This document shows positions 36,709 through 45,342 of a stretch of DNA of 64,000 bases, piece after piece. Position 1 is the stretch's first letter. Every line of letters begins with the position of its first letter. Made by a program: the position numbers and the translations under genes. The DNA lies in contig QLII01000001.1 of NCBI GenBank assembly GCA_003259005.1, forward strand, positions 124,001-188,000. The letters are read 5' to 3'. The notes under the pieces were generated by a model. It searched no databases. It worked only from the letters and a program-made list of their open reading frames with translations, and was not told the DNA's origin. The stretch comes from Spirosoma telluris (GTDB taxonomy: Bacteria; Bacteroidota; Bacteroidia; Cytophagales; Spirosomataceae).

Positions 36709-37704
36709 TTAATTGACTTTTTTTCGTCGTTCCGTCAACTCTTTCCAGGTGGTGACGATGATGCCTTCTTTTTCGACAAAGGCTTTCAATACAGGGTCCA
36801 TCATGGCTAGCATATCGCCTTTTCGAGTCTGACCTGAGCCGCTAATCTGGTCGAAGGTAGGAGTAGGTGACGTACAGTGCATGATAATGTAAGTCAGACC
36901 AGGCTTGGCCGATTTGATTAGTTCGATGAATTTTTTGGTTTTGTAGGTCTGGATATTCGCGTCGGTAACGGGCATTCCGGCAGGCAGGACCCAGCCATAG
37001 CTGGTTCCATCAAGATCGTCCAGAACAGGCAGGCCTGCATCCCAAAGCTGCTTGCCAACCTGCTGGGCCAGTTTCTGCATCGGAGCCGGTACATTGTTGG
37101 CTTTAAAGATGAGAGATGCATGGCCAGCCGGAAAGAGAACCGGGATTTTTTCGTCCATAGCCACCTTCGCATAACTCATGATAAACTTAGGATCAAAGAG
37201 CGTTCCCATGTGCGAGTCCATATGGGTTGGCTGTAGCCCAAACGCCCGATACCGAGCCAGTTGCGCCCGAATTTCGGCTTCCACTTCGTCGGCTGAAGCG
37301 TGCTGAACCACCTGCGCCACCGAATGCCAGAAAGCACCTTGTTCGTCGCACAAACCCGGTGCATTTTTACAACCCACCAATGGCGTCCACCGGTAGTTAT
37401 CCCATTCGGAAGTAAGTGTCAGGTGAACGCCTGAGTCGGTATTAGGGTGTTTTTTTAGGTAATCGAAAAACTGAGGCACCCATCCGCAAGGCATCATAAC
37501 GCTTGTTGAATTGGCAATGCCTTTGTCAATAGCATTCATGGTACCCACGTTCGACTCGTAGCTCATCCCCGCATCATCGACGTGGAAAATAACGACTTTC
37601 TTCCCTTTCGGAAAACCGAGTTTCTCCGCGTAAGTTTCGGTTTGGGCGTTTACGGACAAGTTTGTAAGCGTAGTGAGTAACAGGCAGGTAAGGACTCGTT
37701 TCAT
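36709..37704 (-). CDS. YdjC/ChbG-type carbohydrate deacetylase, exported
   Basis: The 331-residue protein has a signal peptide (KRVLTCLLLTTLTNLSVNAQ). The YdjC fold shows VVIFHVDDAGMSYESN with the metal-binding Asp residues, SGVHLTLTSEW and THMDSHMGTLFD with His ligands. ChbG-type enzymes remove N- or O-acetyl groups from small sugars. This version is exported and longer than ChbG. It sits near the hydrolase cluster and may act on acetylated oligosaccharides, although it is on the opposite strand. Confidence 0.82.
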   Translation of the reverse strand: MKRVLTCLLLTTLTNLSVNAQTETYAEKLGFPKGKKVVIFHVDDAGMSYESNVGTMNAIDKGIANSTSVMMPCGWVPQFFDYLKKHPNTDSGVHLTLTSEWDNYRWTPLVGCKNAPGLCDEQGAFWHSVAQVVQHASADEVEAEIRAQLARYRAFGLQPTHMDSHMGTLFDPKFIMSYAKVAMDEKIPVLFPAGHASLIFKANNVPAPMQKLAQQVGKQLWDAGLPVLDDLDGTSYGWVLPAGMPVTDANIQTYKTKKFIELIKSAKPGLTYIIMHCTSPTPTFDQISGSGQTRKGDMLAMMDPVLKAFVEKEGIIVTTWKELTERRKKVN

Positions 37705-37757
37705 GAATGGTAGGTTTAGTCATTAGGTAACAATCCGAAATTTAGAAGGTATTTTGA

Positions 37758-37807
37758 ACACAAAGGATACCGAGTGGTTGAAAAAATAATCTCTGTGTCC
37801 TTTGTGC
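37758..37807. repeat. Inverted repeat of the ctctgtgt type
   Basis: acacaaaggataccgag (37758-37774) and ctctgtgtcctttgtgc (37791-37807) are imperfect complements. The words resemble the repeats inside the gene at 59822. It lies between two minus-strand genes with no T-run. Confidence 0.5.
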
Positions 37808-37836
37808 CACAATAGTGTGCCACTCTGTGTTAGAAA

Positions 37837-38758
37837 TTACAATTTATTCCCCCGCAAAAACTCCTCGGTCGTCATGCGTCGTTTGCCTTCGGCTTGTAGG
37901 GTATTGATTTGAAGCCAGCCGTCAGCGGCCCTGACCAGAATTGTCTTCTTGTTATCCGTGTAGGCTTCTCCCGGTTCGGCCGCAAACGGAGATTCGTTGG
38001 CTAACGAAACATCGTAGAGTTTGAATACTTTGCCATTGATCAATGTCCAGGCCGAGGGGTAGGGTGATAGGCCACGCACGAAATTTCGAATGGCGTGGGC
38101 GGGCTGATTCCAGTTGATTTCAGTAGTTTCCCGACTAAGTTTGGGGGCTGGTTTCAAATCGTTGGCAATGGGCTGGGGTGTTCTTGGGTATTCCCCGGCT
38201 TCAATGGCGTGAACGGTTTTCAGCACCAGATTCGCCCCCCGCTCCATCAATCGGTCATGAACGGTTCCGGCGTTGTCGTCGGGGTAAATGGGCTCGAAAT
38301 CCTGAAAGATCATTTGACCCGTATCAATCTCTTTTTCAATAAAAAAAGTTGTGACACCTGTTTCGGTTTCACCGTTGATAATGGCCCAGTTGATCGGGGC
38401 CGCCCCCGGTATTGTGGTAGCAAAGACCCATGCAAATTGAAGGTGCCAATCGTAGGCATAGCCCAGACAACTTCAGGTAGCATTCGGAAAGCAACGACCA
38501 CTTGCAGATCAGCCTTATAGCTGGCCAGCTGTTCCAGAAATACCGGATCGCGGAGCTTTTCGGGTTGAAGAACAGGTAAATTGGCGGCTTCAGCGGCTTT
38601 CTTAACGGGGGAGGGCGTTAACTGCAACCCACGTCCAGAAGGGCGGTCGGGGCAGTGACAACTGCCACAACCTGACAACCCGCGCCCAGTAGCCTGTGTA
38701 GGCTGGCAACGGCAAAGTCGGGCGTGCCCATAAATACAATACGAAGCGAATTTGGCAT
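37837..38758 (-). CDS. fmt: Methionyl-tRNA formyltransferase (two missing bases)
   Basis: The enzyme formylates initiator Met-tRNA. From 38758 it reads MPNSLRIVFMGTPDFAV and AGCQVVAVVTAP, then breaks at the G-run 38649-38652 (plus strand); the missing base restores PDRPSGRGLQLTP. A second missing base in the C-run 38403-38407 splits TFNLHGSLLPQYRG from AAPINWAIINGETE, the catalytic HxSLLP region. The repaired protein is 307 residues, normal for Fmt, with the C-terminal OB domain (GEAYTDNKKTILVRAADGWL). Two lesions in a nearly essential gene argue for sequencing deletions. Confidence 0.88.
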
Positions 38759-38799
38759 GAATCAGTAAATCAGTTTTTGCTAAGCTTGCTGTCTATATG

Positions 38800-38830
38800 T
38801 TGATATAGCCGCGAAGTATTTTTACTTTTG
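38800..38830 (+). promoter_or_regulatory. Promoter upstream of the candidate ncRNA
   Basis: TTG at 38800-38802 (consensus TTTG), 20 bp, and TACTTTTG at 38823-38830 (TAnnTTTG). Transcription would start near 38837, far upstream of greA (39070). Confidence 0.55.
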
Positions 38831-38836
38831 TATCAC

Positions 38837-39021
38837 AGTTGCGTTGGTTAGAACGCGCTGCGTCAGAATGTGACCGGCCAGAAAATGGCTTAGCCTATGC
38901 GACGAACAATTTTTTATAGTCCTGAACCGTTTGCTTCGGAAACCCGACGGCACCCCTGACGCGTCTGCAAAGAAAACCAATTTGGTTGCAGAACGGTCGG
39001 TGTACCGTTCTTTTTGTTTTT
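38837..39021 (+). ncRNA. Candidate structured small RNA of about 185 nt
   Basis: The interval begins after a good promoter and ends in a terminator-like hairpin (agaacggt 38990-38997, accgttct 39004-39011) with a T-run to about 39021. Inside, gcgtcag (near 38860) and ctgacgc (near 38955) can form a long-range stem. Local hairpins are gccagaaaatggc near 38876 and aaccaatttggtt near 38975. No convincing protein frame is seen. Length and layout are compatible with a 6S-like RNA or an attenuated greA leader, but I cannot assign it to a family. Confidence 0.45.
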
Positions 39022-39069
39022 AGGGAGCACACCAAACCAGTACGAATAACGAGTACGTATTACTATATT

Positions 39070-39543
39070 ATGGCAAAGATTTCATATTACACAGAAGAAG
39101 GACTTAACCGGCTAAAAGCCGAATTGGTTGAGTTAAAAACGAAAGGTCGGACTGCAATTGCCCGTCAAATTGCCGAAGCGCGCGATAAAGGAGATCTCAG
39201 CGAAAACGCAGAGTACGATGCGGCAAAAGACGCTCAGGGCTTACACGAACTGAAAATATCGAAACTGGAAGAAGTTCTCTCTAACGCTCGTGTTCTTGAC
39301 GAATCGACGATTGATGTCTCACAGGTTTCGGTACTGTCGAAAGTGAAGATCAAGAACAAGAAAAACGGTGCCGAAATGACCTACATGCTGGTTTCTGAAG
39401 AAGAAGCTGATTTGAAAACAGGCCGGATTTCGGTAGGTTCGCCCATCGGAAAAGGTCTCTTAGGCAAACATGTGGGTGATATTGCCGAGATCAAAGTCCC
39501 TGCGGGTGTACTGGAGTTTGAAGTAATCGAAATAGCCCGATAA
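39070..39543 (+). CDS. greA: Transcription elongation factor GreA
   Basis: The 157-residue factor stimulates cleavage of backtracked transcripts in RNA polymerase. The start at 39070 gives ISYYTEEGLNRLKAELVELK; a longer upstream frame would cover the ncRNA terminator. The coiled-coil tip carries the acidic pair in EARDKGDLSENAEYDAAKDA. The C-terminal FKBP-like domain ends GRISVGSPIGKGLLGKHVGD and EIKVPAGVLEFEVIEI. Length and domains are standard. Confidence 0.96.
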   Translation: MAKISYYTEEGLNRLKAELVELKTKGRTAIARQIAEARDKGDLSENAEYDAAKDAQGLHELKISKLEEVLSNARVLDESTIDVSQVSVLSKVKIKNKKNGAEMTYMLVSEEEADLKTGRISVGSPIGKGLLGKHVGDIAEIKVPAGVLEFEVIEIAR

Positions 39544-39544
39544 A

Positions 39545-39639
39545 CTAATGGATAATGTAAAATGGATAATGAATAATTTCAGGTAGACCTACATTATCTA
39601 TAATCAATTATTCATTGTCCATTTTACATTATCCATTAG
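39545..39639. repeat. 34-bp inverted repeat of the taatggataatg family
   Basis: ctaatggataatgtaaaatg (start of left arm, 39545-39578) pairs with 39606-39639 with one mismatch. It ends three bases before the HIT start codon. Related sequence lies inside the coding region at 57983-58066. Confidence 0.8.
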
Positions 39640-39641
39640 TT

Positions 39642-40031
39642 ATGCCTTCCATTTTCTCTCGCATCGTTGCTGGTGAAATACCAGCGCACAAGATTGCCGA
39701 AACCGACGACTACCTGGCCTTTCTGGATGTAATGCCAACCGCTACTGGACACACGCTCGTCATTCCTAAAAAAGAGGTCGATTACCTGTTTGATCTGGAT
39801 GATGAGCTATATATCGGGCTGATGGCGTTTGCCAAGAAAATAGCACCGGCTATTGAAAAAGCTATTCCGTGCAAGCGCATCGGCGTTGCAGTGGTTGGTC
39901 TGGAGGTGCCGCATGCACATGTCCATTTAATTCCGCTCAATTCGATGGCGGATATGAATTTCCACAATAAGCTAAAGCCTACGCAGGCTGAACTGGCCGA
40001 GACGGCGGAGAAGATACGATCGTTTTTGTGA
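39642..40031 (+). CDS. HIT-family nucleotide hydrolase
   Basis: The 129-residue protein is a histidine-triad enzyme that hydrolyses purine nucleoside phosphoramidates or related dinucleotides. The catalytic triad is in VPHAHVHLIPL (HxHxH). Other family blocks are SIFSRIVAGEIPAHKIAETD and ATGHTLVIPKKEVDYLFDL. The start at 39642 is chosen because the family begins with SIFSRIV; an upstream start would lie inside the palindrome. It may be in one unit with greA. Confidence 0.93.
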   Translation: MPSIFSRIVAGEIPAHKIAETDDYLAFLDVMPTATGHTLVIPKKEVDYLFDLDDELYIGLMAFAKKIAPAIEKAIPCKRIGVAVVGLEVPHAHVHLIPLNSMADMNFHNKLKPTQAELAETAEKIRSFL

Positions 40032-40045
40032 GTGACATTGGCTCG

Positions 40046-40120
40046 TTCAGATAACTTTTAAAACCATCAGCCCTGCTAACTATATGCTAACAGGGCTGAT
40101 GGTTTTAAAAGTTATCTGAA
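40046..40120. terminator. 30-bp perfect hairpin between convergent genes
   Basis: ttcagataacttttaaaacc (start of left arm, 40046-40075) matches 40091-40120 exactly around a 15-base loop. It can terminate both the HIT and the uxaB transcripts. The exceptional length suggests a repeat element reused as a terminator. Confidence 0.8.
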
Positions 40121-40127
40121 ATCGCGC

Positions 40128-41632
40128 CTAAGCCAGAGCTTTTTCCAGCGTTTTTTCTACCCCTACTGTTAGCATGTCGTTTAAGTATTGCGCTACTGCT
40201 TCTACGAAACCAGGTAACACAGCCAGATCCGTTTTCCAGATCGTGACGTCTGAGAGTACGCTTTTTACAAAGGGTTGTACGGTTGAGGGGACTCCTTTTT
40301 TGACGGTCTTCCAGTCACCGTAGAAATAACCCGCCTTGTCGTCGCGAATTGGGTAGGTAAGAATGCCACCGTTAACAGCAATCTCCCCAAAAAACTGCCC
40401 CTTTTCCTCCCGGATCGCTTTCATAAACAGCAGATAGGCGGCAAAACCAAGTGCAATGTGTTTAGGAACCGTGTTGAACTGCTCAAAGTAACGCTGGATA
40501 GTGGCCACATTGCGAGATTGCATTTTGGCAGTTTCCTGTAGCGAAATGTTGAGCAGCAAATGATCAAGGTTGGGGTTACGGAAACGGTCGAGCACATCGT
40601 TGGCAAACTGAGCAACAGCCGCTTTATCCATGCCGGGAATACCATAATCGGGTACTGTTGGAACAATTTCAGTAAGCATCAGCAACTCAACAAACTTACT
40701 CATGCTGGGATGATTCATCTCATCGGCAACCGTTTCTAGTCCCAGCAAATAGCCTAGCGGCATCGTGAGGGAGTGGGTGCCGTTGAGCACTCGCAACTTG
40801 CGCTCCCGGTAAAAATTGATGTCTTCGTCGATGATAATCTGCGGTGTGCTGGCATCCGCGAAACTCAACGTTTGCCGAACGCGATCATCACCCTCAATGG
40901 CCCAGAGGTGATAGGGCTCTGTAAAGGTGAGCAGTTCATCTTCATAGCCAACCTCCTCCTGCAACGTTTGTTGTGCTTCGGGAGTTGGACGGGTTACGAT
41001 CCGATCAACCAGTGAGTTACAGAACCGAACGTGAAATTTGAGCCATTTGGTGAACAACTTACCCAACTCATTGAATTGGGCTAGTTTCTCAACCGCATCC
41101 CGTAGTTTCAGACCATTATCCGTAACGAGTTCGGTTGGAATAACGATCAATCCTTTTGCCCGCGAACCGCCAACACTCCGGAATCGCTCATACAGAAAAG
41201 CCGTTAGTTTAGCCGGAAACGATTGGGGTGGATGTTGAAAAATGCTTTCTTCCACATAGTCCAGGCCTACCTCAGTCGTGTTTGAAATAACGATCTGAAG
41301 CTTCGGATTCCGGGCAAGTTTCAGTACGTCGTCCCATTGAGTTTGGGCCGCTAACACTCGACTGATAGCCGAAACAACGGTTGTTTCGGCAACCGCCTGC
41401 CCCTGCTGAAGACCCGAACGGCCACGGTATACAGGTTGTCCTGTTCCGAAAATTCACTTGTTTGGCTATCCGTCGATTTCACTACGACAATCGAACCACC
41501 AAATCGCCCTTCCGAATTGGCTTTCTGAACCAGATAATCGGGGAGGCCACGCAGAAGAACGCCAGTGCCAAATTGTAAGATTTTTTCGGGAAAAATAGGG
41601 GCGGGGTGGGTCGAACGGGTAAGTTTAGCCAT
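40128..41632 (-). CDS. uxaB: Tagaturonate reductase / altronate oxidoreductase (one missing base)
   Basis: The enzyme reduces D-tagaturonate to D-altronate with NADH in galacturonate breakdown. Start at 41632 gives AKLTRSTHPAPIFPEKILQF; GTGVLLRGLPDYLVQKANSE is the N-terminal Rossmann block of the mannitol dehydrogenase-type family. It breaks at the C-run 41413-41415; the extra base restores NLYTVAVRGLQQGQAVAETT and joins it to the C-terminal part (VSAISRVLAAQTQWDDVLK onward, with LRVLNGTHSLTMPLGYL). Repaired length is 501 residues. Neighbouring kdgK, an ExuT-like transporter and uxaC support the role; fructuronate reductase is the alternative. Confidence 0.83.
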
Positions 41633-41763
41633 GGTTGAATGGGTGGCAATCTGCGCTGCAGTCATCAGTTGGATATTCGTTACTGTTATCTAATGTTGAA
41701 ATTTATGGCTGGATTCTTCATAATTCAGCAATAATACGAACTACTTTGCGAATCAGGGCTTTT

Positions 41764-41831
41764 TAGAATCTATTGACCCTGTTGATTCTTTAGATTCTAT
41801 TGACCGGCCATAGCATCTAAAGAATCAATAG
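41764..41831. repeat. 9-bp-unit hairpin element, copy B
   Basis: Units tagaatctattgaccctgtt, gattctttagattctattg and the inverted catctaaagaatcaatag form a fold-back between uxaB and kdgK. The region 41633-41763 shows nothing else I can name. It belongs to the family of copies A, C, D and E. Confidence 0.65.
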
Positions 41832-41843
41832 GGGGCTGCTTAC

Positions 41844-42835
41844 TTACCGTTTCAGCTTTCCTGAGCTATCCCCATTGGCCAATGTATCCACTTCGGCTAC
41901 GGTAGCCAGATTTACATCACCCGGAATGGTATGCTTAAGAGCCGATGCCGCTGCGCCAAACTCGACCGCCCGTTGCAGATCGTTGAATGTTAGCAAACCA
42001 TAAATTAAGCCAGCCATGTAGGCATCTCCCGTACCGATACGGTCGGTAATGGGTTGAATATCATACACCCTTGACTTATATACGTCCTGCCCATCGAATA
42101 GCTTAGCCGACAACTGATTATGGGATGCGCTCACAGAATTTCGTTTCGTATCCGTAATATAACGAACGTTCGGAAATCGTTTCATGAGGGCTCGCCCCGA
42201 CTCCTGAAATGTACTCCCTACTACGCCATAAAGCTCCGAAAAGAGGCCTTTGCTTCCCAGTACGAGCGTACAGCCTTCGGTTAGAGCAGGCATAATTTCC
42301 TGCGGACTGCGGCCATACTGCCAAAGATTGCTACGGTAAACGATATCGCTCGAAACGGGAACGCCCAGCCGATTGGCAGTCTGAATACCTGCCAGCAAAC
42401 AGTCGGCAGCTCCCTGCGAGAGAGCGGGTGTTATACCCGTCCAGTGAAACCAGTCGGCTCCCTGCAAGATAGACTCCCAGTCGATGTCAACGGGCTTAAT
42501 GCGCGAAAAAGCCGAATCGACCCGGTCGTAAATGATCTGGCTGGCGCGACTTCCGGCTCCAGTTTCCAGAAAATAGAGTCCCAGTCTCCCATCGCCGTAT
42601 ACTATGTGCTGGGTGTCAACATCGTACTTACGCAGATACCCTGCTGCCGACGGCCGAGGGCATGGTTGGGGAAACGGGTAACATGGTATGACTGCAAGCC
42701 AAATTGCGCCAGTGATACGGCAACATTGGCCTCGGTACCACCGAAGTGCATGCTTAGGCTGTCTGTCTGAGCAAACCGCCCAACACCCGGCGGACTAAGC
42801 CGAAGCATGACTTCGCCAAATGTGATAATCTTCAT
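41844..42835 (-). CDS. kdgK: 2-dehydro-3-deoxygluconokinase (one missing base)
   Basis: The PfkB-family kinase phosphorylates KDG, the common product of hexuronate breakdown. From 42835 it opens KIITFGEVMLRLSPPGVGRF and MHFGGTEANVAVSLAQFG. A missing base near 42646-42652 splits the frame after HVTRFPNHALGR; repair gives a path through AAGYLRKYDVDTQHIVYGDG to GADWFHWTGITPAL and the C-terminal DRIGTGDAYMAGLIYGLL with the catalytic Asp. Repaired length is 330 residues. It lies between uxaB and the transporter, forming the core of the hexuronate region. Confidence 0.88.
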
Positions 42836-42854
42836 TGAATTTAAAACGACTAGT

Positions 42855-44231
42855 TTAGGATCGGCTTCCTACCAGCCAATGGCCGCTTTTTTCTAATTCT
42901 TCGGCTTTGACGGGCTCTAATTTCGGTAATACTAAATGAATTATAACTAAGGCTAGCAAATACGAGCAGCTGGCAATGATAAACATAGGCCGATAGCCAA
43001 AGGCTGTGATGATACGCCCGGCTAAGAGGGATAGTAAAATGCCACCCACCGAACCAAACATTCCCCCAATTCCACTGACGGATGCGACCACATTTTTCGG
43101 AAAAAGATCCGATGCGAAGGTATACATATTAGCCGCCCAACCCTGGTGAGCGGCTGTGGCCAGTGAAATAAGGGCGATAGCCACGGTCAGGCTACTCGTT
43201 TGCGCGGCAAAAAATATAGGAACGACACAAAGTGCGCAAATGAGCATGGTTGTTTTGCGGGCACGGTTTGCCGACCAGCCCCGCTTCATAAACTGTGTAC
43301 TGAGCCAGCCAAAAAATATGCTCCCGGCATCTGACACAGCGTAGATAATCAGGAACGGCATGCCAAAACTTTTTAGATCAAGTTTTTGATCGAGGGCGTC
43401 GTTGGAGTTAAAAAAATCAGGAAGCCACGACATATAGAACCACCAGATTGGGTCGGCCAGTAGTTTTCCTATGGCGAAAGCCCATGTTTGTTTATAGCCC
43501 AATAGTTGTCCCCAGGACACGGTTCGGGGAGCTACTTTCTCGTTGTCGCTACGAATATACGCAAGCTCTTCTGCCGATAATTTAGTGCTTCGTTCGGGTT
43601 TGCTATAGGTAAACCACCATAAAATCAGCAGGCCAAATCCCAACAGGCCTGTTATAAGAAAGGAACTGCGCCAGCCAAACTGGAGAATCAAATAGGGTAC
43701 TATAAGGGCAGTTAGAATGATGCCTACGTTGGTTCCGGCATTGAACAGCCCATGCGCAAATGAGCGTTCGTTTTTGGGGAACCAGTCGGCAACGGTTTTG
43801 ACCGATGACGGAAAGTTAGCCGACTCACCCAAACCCAGAAAGGCCCGTGTCCACCTAAGCCCAGCCATGTTATTAACAAAGGTTGTCAGAACAGCAGCGA
43901 TACTCCAGACAATAATGCCCAGTGAGAACCCCCGTCGGGTGCCAATACGGTCGATAAGCCAGCCAACCAGCAGAAAACCAATAGCGTAGGCAAATTTGAA
44001 GGCCGCATCTACGTCGCCATATAACACCTTAAACCGATCAGTGGCTTCTTTGGTAAGTAGAGTCGGTGCGCCGTTGCGATCAGGAGCTAAACCAAGCATT
44101 TCTTTTCGGAATAAATCGTCAGTCATAGTAAACGATAACACCTGTCGATCTACGTAGTTAATTGTCGTTGCCAGAAACAACAAGGCAACAATCCGCCAGC
44201 GAAAACGGCCCGAAGTGGTTGGCGTTTGCAA
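42855..44231 (-). CDS. MFS transporter, ExuT-like hexuronate permease
   Basis: The 458-residue inner-membrane protein has 12 hydrophobic segments and the ACS-family signature of the major facilitator group: ATTINYVDRQVLSFTMTDDL in helix 1, LGLGESANFPSSVKTVADWF in the first half, and a second half with YKQTWAFAIGKLLADPIWWF. ExuT-like members take up galacturonate and glucuronate by proton symport. The gene directly precedes kdgK on the same strand (19 bp), so the substrate assignment is supported by context. Confidence 0.85.
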   Translation of the reverse strand: MQTPTTSGRFRWRIVALLFLATTINYVDRQVLSFTMTDDLFRKEMLGLAPDRNGAPTLLTKEATDRFKVLYGDVDAAFKFAYAIGFLLVGWLIDRIGTRRGFSLGIIVWSIAAVLTTFVNNMAGLRWTRAFLGLGESANFPSSVKTVADWFPKNERSFAHGLFNAGTNVGIILTALIVPYLILQFGWRSSFLITGLLGFGLLILWWFTYSKPERSTKLSAEELAYIRSDNEKVAPRTVSWGQLLGYKQTWAFAIGKLLADPIWWFYMSWLPDFFNSNDALDQKLDLKSFGMPFLIIYAVSDAGSIFFGWLSTQFMKRGWSANRARKTTMLICALCVVPIFFAAQTSSLTVAIALISLATAAHQGWAANMYTFASDLFPKNVVASVSGIGGMFGSVGGILLSLLAGRIITAFGYRPMFIIASCSYLLALVIIHLVLPKLEPVKAEELEKSGHWLVGSRS

Positions 44232-44350
44232 AACAAATTGAAGGGTTTAGGGAGAAAAGCAGCAAAGAACGCTTTTTTTTCTAAAATTAGTGATAGATGA
44301 GGTAAGTAGAAGTAGATATAGAGTAGGGGACAGAAGTCCTGAAATAAAGA

Positions 44351-44369
44351 AACCGGCTAAGTGCCGGTT
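44351..44369 (-). terminator. Terminator of the kinase-lipoprotein pair
   Basis: aaccggc and gccggtt form a 7-bp stem with a 5-base loop; T-rich sequence flanks both sides. It lies 34 bp beyond the stop of the minus-strand lipoprotein gene. Confidence 0.6.
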
Positions 44370-44402
44370 TTTTCATTAGTAAAGATAGTAGTTATCAGCA
44401 GT

Positions 44403-45335
44403 TTAAGAGGAAGGTAGCACAACCCAGTAGAATGTTACAATGCGCCGACGTCTGTCATTCTTAGCCATAGATGTTCGTTGGTCGAGGGGAATTTCTTCGC
44501 CCCTTCCCAACGTATTTATTGTAATATTGAGAAGATTGCTCTGGCTTTGTTTCTTGCTGCGAATGACGTTTTCCAGGAGCTCTTTAATGGCAATGGCTCT
44601 TAGTTCCGACAGTTTTCTGTTCAAGTCACTACTGGTTGGTTGCGCTATGTTATCATCTTTCTGAACGCGCAGTAATAAATCGTCATACAATTTGCTTCCT
44701 GGTTCGACAGGGGTGGCATCGGAGTAGCCCGTTACAATAATTTCACCTTTTAACTTCTTAAAACCCTCCCGGTATTTATCGGCAAACGTAAAAAGTTTTT
44801 CAACAACGGGACTGAACAGCCGTTGGGCTTCTTTCATTGAGGCAGGTGTGAGCCGAAATACCCCTGGCTGAAAAATAGCGCCAATTTCTGAACGGCTAAA
44901 TGTCTCATTACCAAGGAAATCAATAATGACTTCCGTCTTTTTTTCAATAATTCGAACGCTCTCTCTTGTTTTGACAACCGTTCCATTGGCTTTAAAAAGA
45001 ATGTCTCGTTCATCTACTTTCGTTTTACCTCGGGTATAGTCGTCCAGGCTGGCAATCGTTTGTTGAAGTTCCTTTTTATTGCTTTCTATCGTTTGTTTTT
45101 CAGTCGCTACATATACCTGGATTTCGTCGTTTGAGGTTCCGGCAATTTTACCTTCAGTAGCTGCCTGACTGGACTGTGCAGCCACTTGGTCTAAGCGCTT
45201 CTGCGAAATTTCCTGTTCCTGAAGGGATGTGCGTAGGGCCACCGTCGAACGCCTGACAGCGGCTGTATTTCGTGAGCAACCTAGGGCACAAAAAAGTAAT
45301 ACTAGTAGGGCAAAGGCAGGTGTTTTAGTTAACAT
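44403..45335 (-). CDS. Outer-membrane lipoprotein with OmpA-like C-terminal domain
   Basis: The start at 45335 gives LTKTPAFALLVLLFCALGCS, with a lipobox ALGC. A coiled-coil segment follows (SLQEQEISQKRLDQVAAQSS, about 30-80). The C-terminal half is OmpA-like, with KGEIIVTGYSDATPVEPGSK, DLNRKLSELRAIAIKELLEN and RRRRIVTFYW typical of peptidoglycan-binding domains. The start lies 7 bp after the stop of the Ser/Thr kinase, so both are in one operon and may be functionally linked. Confidence 0.78.
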   Translation of the reverse strand: MLTKTPAFALLVLLFCALGCSRNTAAVRRSTVALRTSLQEQEISQKRLDQVAAQSSQAATEGKIAGTSNDEIQVYVATEKQTIESNKKELQQTIASLDDYTRGKTKVDERDILFKANGTVVKTRESVRIIEKKTEVIIDFLGNETFSRSEIGAIFQPGVFRLTPASMKEAQRLFSPVVEKLFTFADKYREGFKKLKGEIIVTGYSDATPVEPGSKLYDDLLLRVQKDDNIAQPTSSDLNRKLSELRAIAIKELLENVIRSKKQSQSNLLNITINTLGRGEEIPLDQRTSMAKNDRRRRIVTFYWVVLPSS

Positions 45336-45342
45336 TGTTAAG

